From contig WHUX01000368.1 in assembly GCA_015179025.1 (NCBI GenBank), positions 1-36,659 of the forward strand: a DNA stretch of 36,659 bases, in the 5' to 3' direction. Source of the DNA: Terfezia claveryi (Eukaryota > Ascomycota > Pezizomycetes > Pezizales > Pezizaceae). Of the stretch, positions 1-9,968 are shown one piece after another; within the stretch, counting starts at the first letter, position 1; each line of letters opens with the position of its first letter. The notes beneath the pieces were generated by a model. It was not told where the DNA came from and made no database searches. It saw only the letters and a program-made list of their open reading frames with translations. A program made the translations under genes and the position numbers.

Positions 1-829
1 CCCTGGCCTTGCGCAGAGGTCCAGGAAGTCTATGAACCGAGGGTGCCAGCCATAATTGGCCAGGAATGGGAAGGTCTTCAGGGTCTCCGAGAAGTGGTTG
101 TTGGTGGAGAATTCGCAAGTGGCCAGCAATGAAACCCAGTTATTCTGCTGGTAATTGATATACGCCCTCAGATACTCTCTATGATGGCGTTCATACGTTC
201 TGACTGGCCATCAATCTGAGGGTGGTATGCCATAGACAGGTATACTTCGATACCTAACAGCCCACAGAATGTTTTCCAGAAGTCGGCGATGAACTGAGGG
301 CCACGGTCTGAGACAATCGACGCTGGGAGGCCGTGGTAACGAAAGACATTATCCAAGTAGAGGGATGCCAATTCGGGGCCGAGCAGGTGTCTCAACAGGG
401 TATTACATGCCTCATTTTCGTTAACGATCCACTACCATCAAGATAGTATTAAATCCCAAGTCTTCCAGCAATCCGGTGACGAAGTCCATAGTCAGGTGTT
501 GCAAAGTTGTTCTGGGACTTCCAGGGGCTTCAGGGTACCATAAGAAGCATGGCGGGTAGGTTTAGCACGCTTGCAGACATGGCAATTCTGTATGTACTAC
601 TCCACTTCCTTCCATTGGTCAATCTAGTATATTGTCTGGACAGCAACTCTAACGTCTTAGCCACTCCAAGGTGACCTACTGCCAGTGTATCGTAGTGTTC
701 CTTGATCAATTGCAGGCGTAGCTTATCGTCTGCAGGCACGTAGAGGTGGTCCAGGTAGTAGAGAAAGCCGTCCTGAGTTGTACACTCAGCCAGGAAAATC
801 TTAGTATGGCGGCGCTGGCCAGAATCCAC
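1..829 (-). pseudogene. Retroelement integrase (gypsy 1), broken
   Basis: Encodes the enzyme that inserts retroelement cDNA into the chromosome. On the minus strand, 829-530 carries the H2C2 zinc-binding part (HLGVAKTLELLSRQY), and 395-168 carries the core with [14 protein letters not shown] and [13 protein letters not shown], which hold the second Asp and the Glu of the D,D-E triad. Positions 167-1 continue with the downstream core (NNWVSLLATCEFSTNNH). The first catalytic Asp region around 420-490 is disrupted, and at least two frame changes separate the blocks. A chromodomain, if present, would lie outside the window. Identification is firm; function is excluded by the breaks. Confidence 0.87.
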
Positions 830-1134
830 TGCGGCGATAATGTCTTTGGTCAGTGGGTCCTCCGCATATACCCTTTTTACCTATTGTCGGAGATCACTTC
901 CAGCATCTGTATTAGCCTCGACATCTACGATCTCAGCTTCAGCCTTAGCCTCAGCCAGAACATTGGCGGCCAGGTCAAGATTTTCCGGCTTCAGTACCAC
1001 CTGGTTCTGGTACTTTAGCCTTTCATCCCCCCCCTTAGGGAGATCCCTGATCTCCTGGTCAGTGTATCTGGTTTCCCACCAGCCTTTCCAGGCCGATACT
1101 TGATCTTAAAGTTGAACCAAGAGAGGAATTCCGA

Positions 1135-1488
1135 CTACCTAGCCTGCCGTCGGTTGAGCAGCTTAGTAGTTATAAAATACTCAAGGTTTTTGTGATCAGA
1201 TAATACCTCGATAATCCCCTTAGCTGACTCCAGATGTGGCCTCCACTCTTCAAATGCCCTTACGATGGCCATCAGCTCCTTATCATAGATCTCGTAGTTG
1301 CACTCAGCTGGGGAGTGCTTTTTTGAGAAGTAGGCTACTGGGTGGAGGATGCCGTTGACATACTGAGAGAGGATTCCCATGGAGACATAATCAGAGGCAT
1401 CGGATTCGATGACACATTCCTGGTTAGGGTTGAAATGTGCCAGGATTAGTGCTGAGCAGAAGGCTTCCTTGAGGTTCTGGAAGGCCAA
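1135..1488 (-). pseudogene. Retroelement RNase H domain (gypsy 1)
   Basis: This 117-codon open stretch is the RNase H part of pol, which degrades the RNA strand of the RNA-DNA hybrid during reverse transcription. Visible family motifs in order are [20 protein letters not shown] and [10 protein letters not shown], followed by LLNRRQAR. The D-E-D catalytic acids appear intact. It ends in a premature stop just after NRRQAR, where the family normally continues (WAEFLSQF-type sequence) towards integrase. Upstream it abuts the RT region with a frame change near 1490-1510. It is a fragment of a dead pol gene. Confidence 0.88.
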
Positions 1489-2440
1489 CTGGGCTTCTGA
1501 ATTCCACTAGTAGAAGGCCTTTTTGCCGTCAGGTGTGAGCCGGTTTCTGCCTTTGTTTTCGTCAAGGCTGTTAGGGGTGCCGCGATCCTTGAGTATCCCA
1601 GGATGAACTGGCGGTAAAAGTTGGCAAATCCTAGGAAGGCTTACACATCCTTCAAGTTGGCCGAGGTTTCCCACTCCTAGATTGCGGCAACTTTGGCAGG
1701 ATCCATCCGGATGCCTTCCATGGTGATAATCAACTCCAGATATTTGACCTCCTGCACATGAAACTCACATTCCTCGGCTTGAGGTACAATCTGGCTTGCT
1801 CCAGCTTTTCCAACACCTGCCGGACATGAATCTTGTGTTTTGCTAGGGTATCTGAATAGATTAAGATATCGTCAAGGTAAACCGTGTAGAATACATCCAA
1901 GAAGTCTCGTAGGGTATCATTAATAAAGTGCTGGAAGGAGGCCGGGCATTAGTTAATCCAAAGGGCATGACATTGTACTCGAAGTGGCCATAACGAGTTC
2001 GGAAGGCCGTTTTCCACTCCTCCCCCTCGCAATCCGTACCAGGTTGTATGCCCCTCTCAAATCCAGTTTGGTAAACTATTTGGCCTTGGAAAGCCTAGCT
2101 AATGTCTCCTAGATCAGAGGCAGGGGATACCTGTTCTTGACCGTTATCTGTTTAGGCCAGATAATCCATGCACAACCGAAAAGCCATCCGATTTTTTCAC
2201 AAATAGCACAGGGGTACCCGCTGGAGAAGAGCTATGGCGAATGAAGCTCTTGTTGAGGTTTTCCTCCAAGTATTTCTTCAGGGCCTCCAGCTCCACCTGG
2301 GACATTCCGTAGAGGGGCCCATAGGGGGGGGTCTTACCCTCTACCAGTGGAATTGTATGGTCATATGGTCGGTGGGGCGCCAGCTTCTCCTGGCTTTTTC
2401 CGAGAACAGATCAATAAACTCGTGATATTCATCCAGGACC
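1489..2440 (-). pseudogene. Reverse transcriptase domain (gypsy 1), frameshifted
   Basis: The minus strand across this stretch gives Ty3/gypsy RT in several frames. Near 2310-2200 it reads [20 protein letters not shown] then [10 protein letters not shown], the standard start of the domain. The catalytic YLDD box is intact at 1879-1868, within [16 protein letters not shown]. Downstream are relics of the thumb and connection. Because no single frame runs through, this part contributes no long open reading frame. Upstream (2685-2341) lies the protease-RT linker with [20 protein letters not shown], typical of fungal gypsy pol. Confidence 0.85.
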
Positions 2441-2662
2441 ATGGCCTTCCACTCCTCCTTAGGCCGCATCTTATTGATTTCCAGGTTCACCTCATGTATG
2501 GACAGGGCATGAGCCTTCAGCTTGTGCCTCCTGGTGAGGTAAGCGAAAGCCCCTGCCCCGATGAAGCTAACATTCAGAGGTTTTTGGGGAAACAGGGGCA
2601 CAGGGGGAACGGGGGAATTGGCATCGAGGTGTGCAGGCAGGTGCACCACCTGGGTCGGTGGA

Positions 2663-3045
2663 TTATCGGGGTGGGCAAGGCACACAACCCAGTGACAGTG
2701 GCCTTTGGATTCCCAGCAGTGCTTTTTGAATATTGGCTGTTGAACTGCAGGTGTATGAGCGAAGCTGACGATACATCATGATTCTAAGCCAGGGGATTCC
2801 AAGGACAATCGGGTATTTGAGTTTGTCGAACATTGGGAGGTTTGCTTCGAAGTGATCCCCGACCAGGGCAGGCACGCATGCAATATCAGTGATATCGCCA
2901 GAGGAGATGGGCCGACCATCGATGACATCCAGAACACGGGGGGTTTTGAGCTTTGATATGGGTATGGAGAATTTACTGACAAAGGCCTGGTCAACGAATG
3001 CAATTCCTGAAGCTCCGCAATCTATAAGGGCTGACGTGGTGATTG
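2663..3045 (-). pseudogene. Retropepsin-type aspartic protease domain (gypsy 1)
   Basis: The minus strand reads SALIDCGASGIAFVD near 3035-2991, then FSIPISKLKTPRVLDVIDG and, further on, KYPIVLGIPWLR. This is the Ty3/gypsy retropepsin layout: the active-site Asp (here D-C-G in place of the usual D-S/T-G, codons at 3022-3011), the flap-side core and the ILG-x-x-WL block. The domain itself is continuous over about 125 codons, and the breaks lie outside it. It would release gag and pol products from the polyprotein. The Cys at the second active-site position occurs in some fungal gypsy proteases, so it is not proof of inactivity. Confidence 0.8.
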
Positions 3046-3239
3046 TTCTATATTGATATTGAGGGAGATAGATACAACAAAATGTTCGCTGAACAAGCGA
3101 GATTCGTCAACAACAGAAGAAGCGGAAGAAACAGAAAATGCAGACAAAGACAAAGATAGATGGCCTGGGCAGGTCCCTTGCTAGTGTCAGTAACTAGGCA
3201 AGGGACAGGGCTTTTCCCGACTCATCAAGCTCCTCAATC

Positions 3240-4352
3240 CTGGGCACTGGGTATCGGAGATAGCGTGGATGGCGAGGGAGGATTCTTTCAAAGTGGGGCA
3301 AGCCGCAATGAAGTGGTCAGCCTTCCCACAGCTATGCATAGCCATTATTCCGGCAGCGTTCCCTCTCTTCTTAGGTCAGGCGGGGTCTGCCTGATGATAA
3401 ATCCATGGGGGTGGCCCTCCTGCACCAACGATGGGTGTGCTGGTTGATTGGCGGGGGCAGGGGCCTGAGCTGCTTTGGTGGCATGGTGTTGCTGGAGTGG
3501 TGGGAGACGGGGTGCTGGCCTGAACGGGGGGCGGTTGCGGAGCCGGGACATCCGCTGTTCCACTCGGGAGGCCTGGTCGATCAACTCCTCGAGGGTATCA
3601 ACCGCAGGGAGGTAACCATGGCTTGTTGGAGCTCATCGCTAAGCCCCTCCTGGAATTGCTCGAACTTAGCCTGGTCGTTCCACCTTACTCTGCGCCAGCC
3701 TCGAGAACTCTGCGACGTAAGTAGACAGCTCTGAGTTGCACTGTCTCAGTGCCCGGAGCGCTCGACTGGCATCCCCACTGCATTAGGATCTCCGAAGCCC
3801 GATCCAAGATAACAAACAAGGCTGAGACGTTATCGAGCTTGATCCTGTCTCAACACATACGGCTGGATTTGATCCGTGGCCTTGCCCTCCAGCAGGGCAA
3901 ACACATAGGCCAGGCGATGTTGTTCTGACGAAACCTAGCCGAATCCCGCTCAACTTCAAGTTCACCACTTTTTCCAGGCTCGTAGACGAGCCCTATCCCA
4001 TTGAACTTAGGGGGGTGGGGATACTTTCCGTTTTGGTGGTGGTAGTTGGCGTAGGATAGCCAGATTCGCCAGAGCGTGGCCGAGGTTTTGTACCGTGGTC
4101 CGTTCGTGGCTAGGGTAAGGTTCACATGGTCAAGATCCGTCTGGAGGACCGTGATCCTTCATCGGCAGATCTCAGCTTTCGTTCGGCCACGGCCAGGCTG
4201 TTGCTGAGTTCGGCCCCGATGGTATTCATGGCCTCGAAGATGTCGATGATTTCTCGATGATAGGCATTCAATTCGTTCGGGCCTGAGGGTATAGGGGAGC
4301 TTCTCCAAGTCTGGAACCTGACGGCAGGTAGTGGGAGAGCTACTCCTGACAT
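3240..4352 (-). pseudogene. Gag (capsid/nucleocapsid) gene of gypsy 1, frameshifted
   Basis: The likely start is the ATG at 4352, just after the LTR and leader. It opens with MSGVALPLPAVRFQTWRSS and a helix-rich segment (EIIDIFEAMNTIGAELSNSL) before a stop. The capsid part reappears in another frame at 4125-3850 (YKTSATLWRIWLSYANYHH, KFNGIGLVYE). A Pro/Ala/Gln-rich linker lies at 3584-3345. Near 3340-3290 the nucleocapsid knuckle is visible as CGKADHFIAAC. The first Cys of the CX2CX4HX4C box is in another frame, as if one base had been lost between the first two Cys codons. Gag packages the RNA in the cytoplasm; this copy cannot. Confidence 0.72.
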
Positions 4353-4384
4353 GACTGCGTACCAGTTGGTCCAAAGGATCCAAC

Positions 4385-4902
4385 GTAGTATAACGATGGC
4401 TCTGGGGACAAGGTGACCAAGGGGTATGCTGGGGCAAGGGCAAGGCTAGAGTAACACACACGTAGGAACGCTACGTGTGTGACTAGAGGAAAGGCTAGGG
4501 CGGGGGCAAGGGCGAAGGCGAGAGAGGCACACGAGAGTAGTAGGAGGCAGCAGGGCTGCAGAGACAAGGCAAAGTAAGGCAAGGACAGGAGGTTCGCAGA
4601 GTGGGCAGCAGGGCTGCAGAATCGAGGTGAGACAAGAAGGTGCACAAGGGAGATATACAATCATGGAGAGAAGCAAGGCCCTGTATTGGATATACAAGAT
4701 GTTAGATAGAGATCCAACGAGAGGGCAGAGAGAGCAAGCTATATATACAAGCTTCCTTCCTGGCCAAGGCCACCGGAAGGAATAAGGTTCCCGAGACCCC
4801 TCATCTCGGGAACAGAGATAACAATGATATCAATCAACAATAACGAGAGTCGGAGGAATTCCGTCCACTCTCAAACCCGTCTAGAAAAGGACGGTTGTGA
4901 CA
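4385..4902 (-). repeat. 5' LTR of gypsy 1 (inner boundary approximate)
   Basis: On the minus strand the LTR starts TGTCACAACCGTCC at 4902. A TATA-like TATATATAG is read leftwards around 4749-4739, followed by pyrimidine-rich DNA. It lies directly upstream of gag. The TG start at the junction with low-complexity DNA at 4903 is clear. The CA end and primer binding site are not, so the left limit (about 4385) is an estimate from the distance to the gag start. The second LTR is outside the window, so identity between LTRs cannot be used to date the insertion. Confidence 0.7.
4455..4481. repeat. Perfect hairpin (11-bp arms) inside the gypsy 1 LTR
   Basis: CACACACGTAG at 4455-4465 and CTACGTGTGTG at 4471-4481 are perfect reverse complements separated by a 5-nt loop (GAACG). 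It sits in the transcribed part of the LTR, downstream of the TATA-like box in element orientation. It could fold in RNA or act as a paired CACGTA-containing binding site. No function is shown. Confidence 0.75.
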
Positions 4903-4904
4903 AA

Positions 4905-5135
4905 AGTACATATTAGAGTGAATAATAGAGTAAGTATTAGAATAAGTAATAAAAAAAATAAAGAGTAAGTATGAGAGTGAGTATTAAAGTAAGTATTAAA
5001 GCAAGTATTAGAGCAAGTATTAGAGCAAGTATTAGAGTAAGATTAGAATAAGTCTTAAAATAAGAATTAGAGTGAGTATAGAAGTGAGTATTAGAGTAAG
5101 TATTAGAGTAAGTGTTAGAGTGATTAGAGTAGTAA
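4905..5135. repeat. Degenerate tandem repeat, 12-bp unit like GTAAGTATTAGA
   Basis: The plus strand is an array of GTAAGTATTAGA-type units with point variants (AGCAAGTATTAGAG, GTGAGTATAGAAG), about 15-19 in a row, starting right at the LTR edge. A 76-codon minus-strand frame across it (repeats of LILALILA and YSNT) is low-complexity translation of the repeat, not a gene. Confidence 0.85.
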
Positions 5136-6830
5136 TTACATGCTTTATATATATATCTATTATTCAATACTTCTATCTATATAATTATTAGTAAATACAA
5201 TAGATATTTCTGCTATATATATATTCTATAGCTACAATAGTGGCTACTTACCTAGCTAGTATTAAAGGGTTATATATGTAAGTGGTAAGTAGGTATATAT
5301 TGTAGAAGAGAGTGATTATGAACTATCTATTAGCAATTCCAGCTATAGAACCTATAGTATTAGAGATATACAACCTATTCTATATTGTATCTATAAAGTA
5401 GGAGTATCTATAAAGAATGTATATTGTATACTAGATATATGAGTACTACCTAAGTATATCTGGATACTTGCATGCTAGATATTGCTATTCTAATCTTGAG
5501 TTCCTCTTCTGTATATACTATATGTCTAATACATAGGATACAAATATTTTTTGTTACTAATATATCTCTCTTACCTCTTATACTTACTTCTATTTTAGTC
5601 TTTTTCTACTACTAATTTTATTTCTTTTATAGTCATATATATAGTATTCCTATATATATAATCTTTTTACCTTCTTCTTAAGTATACTTTTTAGTTATCT
5701 TACCTTCTAAGTCTATATTATATTATAAACAATATTATAAAAAGTAAGATTAATTAAAAATATAGAAAAGCTTTACTATATTTAATAATATATAATATAA
5801 AAGGTAGCTATACTATAAGGATTATATAAAAAGGTAAAAAGATTTATAATAAAAGTATACTAATATAAGAAAGAGATAAAGTCTATATTAGAATATAAGA
5901 TATTAGATAGAAATATAATAAAAGTATAAAAGTAAAAAAATATATATATACAATAGTATATTAAACTAAAATTAATAATAAGAATAAGCTTTCTAAAATT
6001 AGAAACTTTTTATATAGATAAAGATAATAATAATTTTTATATTATCTATAATTATAAGTAATAAAAAAGACAATAGTAAATAATAATAATAATAATATAA
6101 ATTATACTAGTTATTAGTATAACTTTTAAAATTAAAATAAAAATATTACTTATAATATAATTAATATTAATTTTATTATCTTTACTTCTATTTTTTTACA
6201 AATTAAATATTTATTATATATAGTAAGATACTTTTATATATCTTTAGCTACTCCTATACTTATATTATATATATAACTTTCTTTATATAATCTTTTATTC
6301 TTTTATATAAAGATACTTTTTAGTTACTATAACTTTTTAAGCTCTTTTATTATAATTTTTATAGAAAATTTATTACTAAATTAAAGATATTACTATATAT
6401 TTAAAAAAATATTATATTATAAATACTAAAAAGTTTTCTAATTTAAGGTTTTTTACTATAAGCTTTTAACTATATATGTTTAACTTTAAGTTTAAAAAAG
6501 CTTTTTAAAGTTTATAAGTAGTCTTTTTATATTTAACTTACTATTAACTTTTAAAAATTTATACTTTTATAAACTTAACTTCTAAAAAAATTCTTTAAGT
6601 TTTAATTAACTTCTTAATAACTTTTATAAAGACTTCTATTATACTTGACTTTTAGAAGACTTTTATATTTAAACTTCTTTGAATAAAATAGTATATAGAT
6701 TTGTTTTTATCTTTTATATTTATTTACAGGAGATACTATACTATTAATTGACTTCCTTTTTTTCTTTTTTTTCTCTCCAATTGCTTTTAATTATAGAATT
6801 GACTGTTATATATTTATCATAGTGGTAGTT
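5136..6830. other. A+T-rich relic DNA, no gene recognised
   Basis: Extremely A+T-rich, TpA-rich sequence with stop codons in all six frames and no open frame of useful length. Short inverted stretches occur, for example around 5225-5310, where a GTAAGTAGG-type motif answers CTACTTACC. The composition fits old repeat DNA saturated by C-to-T and G-to-A change, as RIP produces. No transposon protein can be recognised. Base composition returns to normal at about 6800-6900. Confidence 0.7.
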
Positions 6831-7976
6831 TTGAAGGTAGGTGAAAGAATATGTAACTAAACTACCAACTTACCCGATCTGGTTATTAGATAGTTGACAG
6901 GATCGGTAAGGTTAAAACCTTTGGATCCACCATGACTTCTGCTTCTCTCCTATATCATAGAATATATCCTTAGGATCATTACACTTCAGACCTTCTAAGA
7001 ATGCTTTCCGAGCGGTCCCTGTATACTAGGGCTTCCTGGTACCGGTACCCCAACAACACAAACAACCCAACATCGCCCCGGCCTTCCCAGCTTCAACTCC
7101 CAGCCCTCTATCACTATCTAGTTCCTGTAAACAAACGTCTTTACGATCGACCTCGCCACGACCGGTAGCATAGCGTGCTCTTCGTCTGACATAACGGCCG
7201 CTTGCACTGTGCAAGAATGTTTCCAATGTACCGCAATTTTTTTGGATCTTGCTCTTTCAAGGGAGTAACGTTGTATACTTGTAGGTTGGTTGACGGTCTG
7301 CCACCTCAGACCTTGACTTATTCCACAGTTAGGGGTTTCTACCATTTGACAGGCCCGTCATCAAATCATTTTCTTGTTTATTAGAGTAATATCGTGTGAC
7401 ATATCTTGAAGACCGTGATTCACTTCATGACAAAAGCTAGTTACAACCACAAGCTCCCCCTTAAGGACAGGGAAAGAAAGATGGCGACAAATTTATATAA
7501 ATCGAAGTGAGTTAGGCTCTCACACAGTCTCCTCTGCTCCTGTCCAATCTTTCCAACTCATCTCCATAAACCATCTTGGGCGATGGCTGATGCTAAGAAA
7601 ACAGAATAAGAACAAATATCATGTCCCAGCCACAACATACACAAAGGAAACCCTGTATTATATCCCTAGTTTTTGTTTAGAAATAGTTAAAACAGCCAAA
7701 CCGCATGCCATCGTGATGCCTGATATCTGTCCAATCCTCCACAAGGCAAGGGAAAAACAAATCAACCAAAGAAAAAAAAGCGAGACCCATATGTAAACCA
7801 AGTAAAAACACCAGTAGGTCTTCTTCCAGAGTTGCCCTACAAAACAAACCAAAACCGAAGACCTACTTATGTAGTCCAGAATGAAAAATCTTGTTTCTCA
7901 AAAAACGAAATTCAGCTGTTTAAGTACAGTCCCAGGGAGTTGAATCGAGACCCTTAACCTTCCTTCATTCCATTTC
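6831..7976. other. Intergenic region between relic DNA and hacA, no gene recognised
   Basis: Base composition is normal, with only short open frames (60-76 codons) and no recognisable protein. At 7488-7499 there is a TATA-like TTTATATAAAT followed by a pyrimidine-rich stretch (7515-7580) and an ATG at 7582. The frame from that ATG has only eight codons, so a plus-strand promoter is possible but no gene follows. A 12-bp palindrome GGTACCGGTACC lies near 7038-7050. The right part (about 7700-7976) probably holds the 3' untranslated region of hacA, whose longest frame ends at 7977. Confidence 0.4.
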
Positions 7977-9292
7977 TCATTCGCCAGTCATTACCCCCAT
8001 TAAATCCACCTCACTCCCATTCTTTCCTTTCCGTCGTTCTGATTCTAATGTTTCCTTTCCATCTCCCAAGTGCCCCTCTAGAATGTCACAAACCCTGACC
8101 GGAAATCCATCCACATGCTTGTCAACACTGTCTACTCGCCCGTTCGCCAAGTCAGTCCCAAAGTTCCTAGTCTTGAACTCTCGCACTGAACTCGTCGCAT
8201 CAATCAAGAGCGCACTAGTTGGGCAGAGAGTGTCAGGTCTAAGTACAGTGGTATGCCTCGTCGTCTGGGAAAGTGACAAGCGATTCAAAGCCAAATGTAT
8301 GGCTATTTCCGAATCCAAGGTCTGCTGTTTGCTCACCATCAGATGATTCCACATCTTGAGAATTGGTCTCATTGTACTCGCCGAAGCCGTTAAACATAGA
8401 ATCCAGTTCACCAACAAGTGAAATACGATCGGCATCTCCGTCGAAAAGTGACCAGTCTTCAACTGACACGGCAGGTCTTCGGGGCACAACATAACTGCAG
8501 TATGTTGTGTCAAGTTGAAAGGGTCGATATCGACGGATTTGCTAGGTGTAGAGAGATGTGAAGGATCCAAGGTACCATCCATGGGATTTGGGGTGGAAAT
8601 GTCGGAAGGGGAAAGAGCGGAAAAGTTGTCATGGGTTATGGAAGTTGGTGTGAGAAGGAGGTCCAGTGATGGCGAACTAGTGATTTCGGCTTTAGGGGCG
8701 ATGCCATTCCCTTCCAATTGAGCCCTCAAACTCTGGATTTCTTTTTGGAGTTGCCTAGTCTGATTTTGAGCTTGCTGAACAATGGCTGCAAGATGTGCGT
8801 TGTCTGCCTTAAGACGTTCATTCTGACTAGCTAGGTCGTTCTTGACATCTTCTAAAGCTTCCACCTCCTTTCGCTTTCGTTCTCGGGAGGATTGAGCTGC
8901 GGCACGATTTCGGAGAACACGTTCTATACGACGTTGCTCCTTTTCGGCTTCAGTCTTGGCTCGTTTTCTGCAGATTGTACATAATTAGCTTTAAAGTTTG
9001 TATGCAAAACTGTACTTCATTTATCTTACCTGGGAGGAAGATTGGTAGTTGGTTTTGGAAGCTCCTGACCCCATGATTTCCGCTTCTTTACGGGCTTCTT
9101 CTCTGGGGTGGGTTCCGGTGTGGCCGACTGTGTTCCTGTGGACGCTGCCGATGACCCGGGACTGGCAGACGCGTACGGTGACATGGAGCTCGCCACACTC
9201 AGTGTGCTGAAGAGCACATCCTCAACATCGCACAACTCTCTCTTAGGGGCATTAGCTATGGTAGGTGAAGACATGATTTCCATCGGTGACAT
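7977..9292 (-). CDS. hacA: hacA unspliced reading frame (HacAu), 417 aa
   Basis: The same gene read without IRE1-type splicing: exons 9292-9030 and 8967-7977 (1254 nt). It shares residues 1-245 with the active form, then continues in the unspliced frame (VMLCPEDLPCQ) for about 170 residues to a stop at 7977. In Aspergillus species the uninduced form is likewise longer than the induced one. The extra tail is Ser/Thr- and Lys-rich with no acidic activation motif or known domain, which fits a poorly active or short-lived product. Two overlapping frames are therefore both kept open from 8471 to 8239. Confidence 0.8.
8239..9292 (-). CDS. hacA: HacA/Hac1 bZIP transcription factor of the unfolded protein response, spliced (active) form, 321 aa
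   Basis: Master activator of ER chaperone and secretion genes; the active protein works in the nucleus. Exons are 9292-9030, 8967-8498 and 8471-8239 (966 nt including the stop). Residues 1-88 include KKRKSWGQELP and TNLPPR, the hallmark lead-in to the fungal HacA basic region. The basic region (about 98-122) has RVLRNRAAAQSSRERKRK with the bZIP signature N-x-A-A-x-x-S-R. Leucines at about 126, 133, 140, 147, 161 and 168 form the zipper. Removal of the 26-nt IRE1-type intron within codon 245 switches to an acidic, aromatic tail (VSVEDWSLFDGD, FGFESLVTFPDDE) of about 76 residues, as expected for an activation domain. The start is the first ATG after an in-frame stop at 9334. Family assignment is very strong; the splice call rests on hairpin and frame logic. 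Confidence 0.93.
8472..8497 (-). other. IRE1-type unconventional intron of hacA mRNA, 26 nt
   Basis: On the coding strand CTG|CAGT at 8500-8494 sits as a 7-nt loop on a perfect 9-bp stem (TATGTTGTG at 8501-8509 on the plus strand against CACAACATA at 8485-8493). A second site CTG|CCGT at 8474-8468 is closed by GAC/GTC. Both match the IRE1 consensus CNG|CNGN. Cutting both removes 8497-8472. Twenty-six nt is congruent with the 20 nt known from Aspergillus and Trichoderma (both 2 modulo 3), so the frame switch is the same. In cells this is cut by the ER sensor IRE1 and joined by tRNA ligase. Confidence 0.88.
8485..8509 (-). promoter_or_regulatory. RNA hairpin at the 5' IRE1 cleavage site
   Basis: Inverted arms of 9 bp with no mismatch enclose a 7-nt loop whose third and fourth bases flank the predicted cut (between 8498 and 8497). 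Stem plus 7-nt loop is the recognition element of IRE1 in yeast HAC1, fungal hacA and metazoan XBP1. Confidence 0.88.
8968..9029 (-). other. Conventional (spliceosomal) intron of hacA, 62 nt
   Basis: On the minus strand CCCAG|GTAAGAT (donor at 9029) and CTGCAG|AAAACG (acceptor ending at 8968) bound 62 nt, with an AGCTAATTA branch-like site about 20 nt before the acceptor. Splicing rebuilds an Arg codon and joins TNLPPR to KRAKTEAEKEQRR, the continuous motif expected in HacA. Without it the upstream frame stops at 9026. Confidence 0.9.
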
Positions 9293-9968
9293 TATACGGT
9301 TTGTAGGTAGAGGCGAACCCGGGACGCGATGCTATGTACGCGTGCGTTAAGATGCGTGATATGTACTCAGTACAACTTATTTAAGTTCTTAATTAAGCCG
9401 CGTCGATGTGCTGTGATGTGGACAAGCAACAGCAGGAAACGGGTGAAAAAGAAGAAATGGGAGGGAAGGCAGATAAATGGAGATATTCACACTAAATGGT
9501 GGTGAGTATATGCAAGTTCTTAGATAGGTCAAAAATAACTAGGTGGATGGATGGTCGTGGTATTGGAAGAAGCCTGGAAGACTGGTGTCCAAGAGGCCAC
9601 CTCACCAGTTAAAAGGAGATCGAGGGCCAGCTAGTCAACGAGATGAGTAACGAGCGGATTAAATGACTCCGAGGGAAGAAATGAGATTAGATTAGGACCG
9701 TTTGGGCGTTTGCGGTACTGTGCTGCTGTGGTTTCGAGGATGTGTCAGGGAGAAGTGGACAGCTGTCCTCTTATAACTGCAGGGCGTGGAGGTAGGGCAG
9801 CTGGACGTGTGGTGCTTGGCGCTGGCGTGGCCGAGTTAGGGCCAAGGATCGCAGACGCAATACGAGAGTGAGACTATCCAGCGAAGATGGGAATCGGTAA
9901 GTGGTATGGCACGAGGCTATAGTTCAATAATAGGCGTTTGGTTCAGACGTCTAGTATTACGGCAGAAA
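9293..9968 (-). promoter_or_regulatory. hacA 5' leader and promoter, free of upstream ATG
   Basis: On the coding (minus) strand there is no ATG from 9293 to 9968, about 676 nt; the first upstream one is at 9971. A TTATAAGA TATA-like box is read on the minus strand at 9778-9771, followed by pyrimidine-rich DNA, which would give a leader of about 450 nt. Just upstream, ACGTGT on the plus strand at 9805-9810 (GGACGTGTGG) resembles an ACGTG-core UPR element, suggesting autoregulation. The ATG count is direct; the promoter parts are inference. Confidence 0.5.

Larger units (their letters stand above)
1..4902 (-). mobile_element. Ty3/gypsy LTR retrotransposon 1, degenerate, left end outside the window
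   Basis: Reading the minus strand from 4902 leftwards gives the usual Ty3/gypsy order: LTR, gag with a zinc-knuckle relic, retropepsin, reverse transcriptase, RNase H, integrase zinc-binding region, integrase core. This order (integrase last) separates it from Ty1/copia. The 3' end and 3' LTR lie beyond position 1. Every domain is recognisable, but the frame changes repeatedly and stops interrupt it, so it is dead. Its G+C content is much higher than the RIP-like DNA to its right, which suggests decay by indels and scattered substitutions more than saturating RIP. It differs from the element at 26-35 kb in LTR start, gag and protease sequence, so it is a separate family. Confidence 0.9.

Noticed and set aside
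2234..3734. Several plus-strand open frames of 60-144 codons
   Set aside because: They are shadows of the minus-strand gag, protease and RT of gypsy 1; no plus-strand motif is present.
4937..5167. 76-codon minus-strand open frame
   Set aside because: It is translation of the 12-bp tandem repeat (LILALILA, YSNTYSNT).
8083..8721. Plus-strand frames opposite hacA
   Set aside because: Antisense shadows of the conserved bZIP gene.
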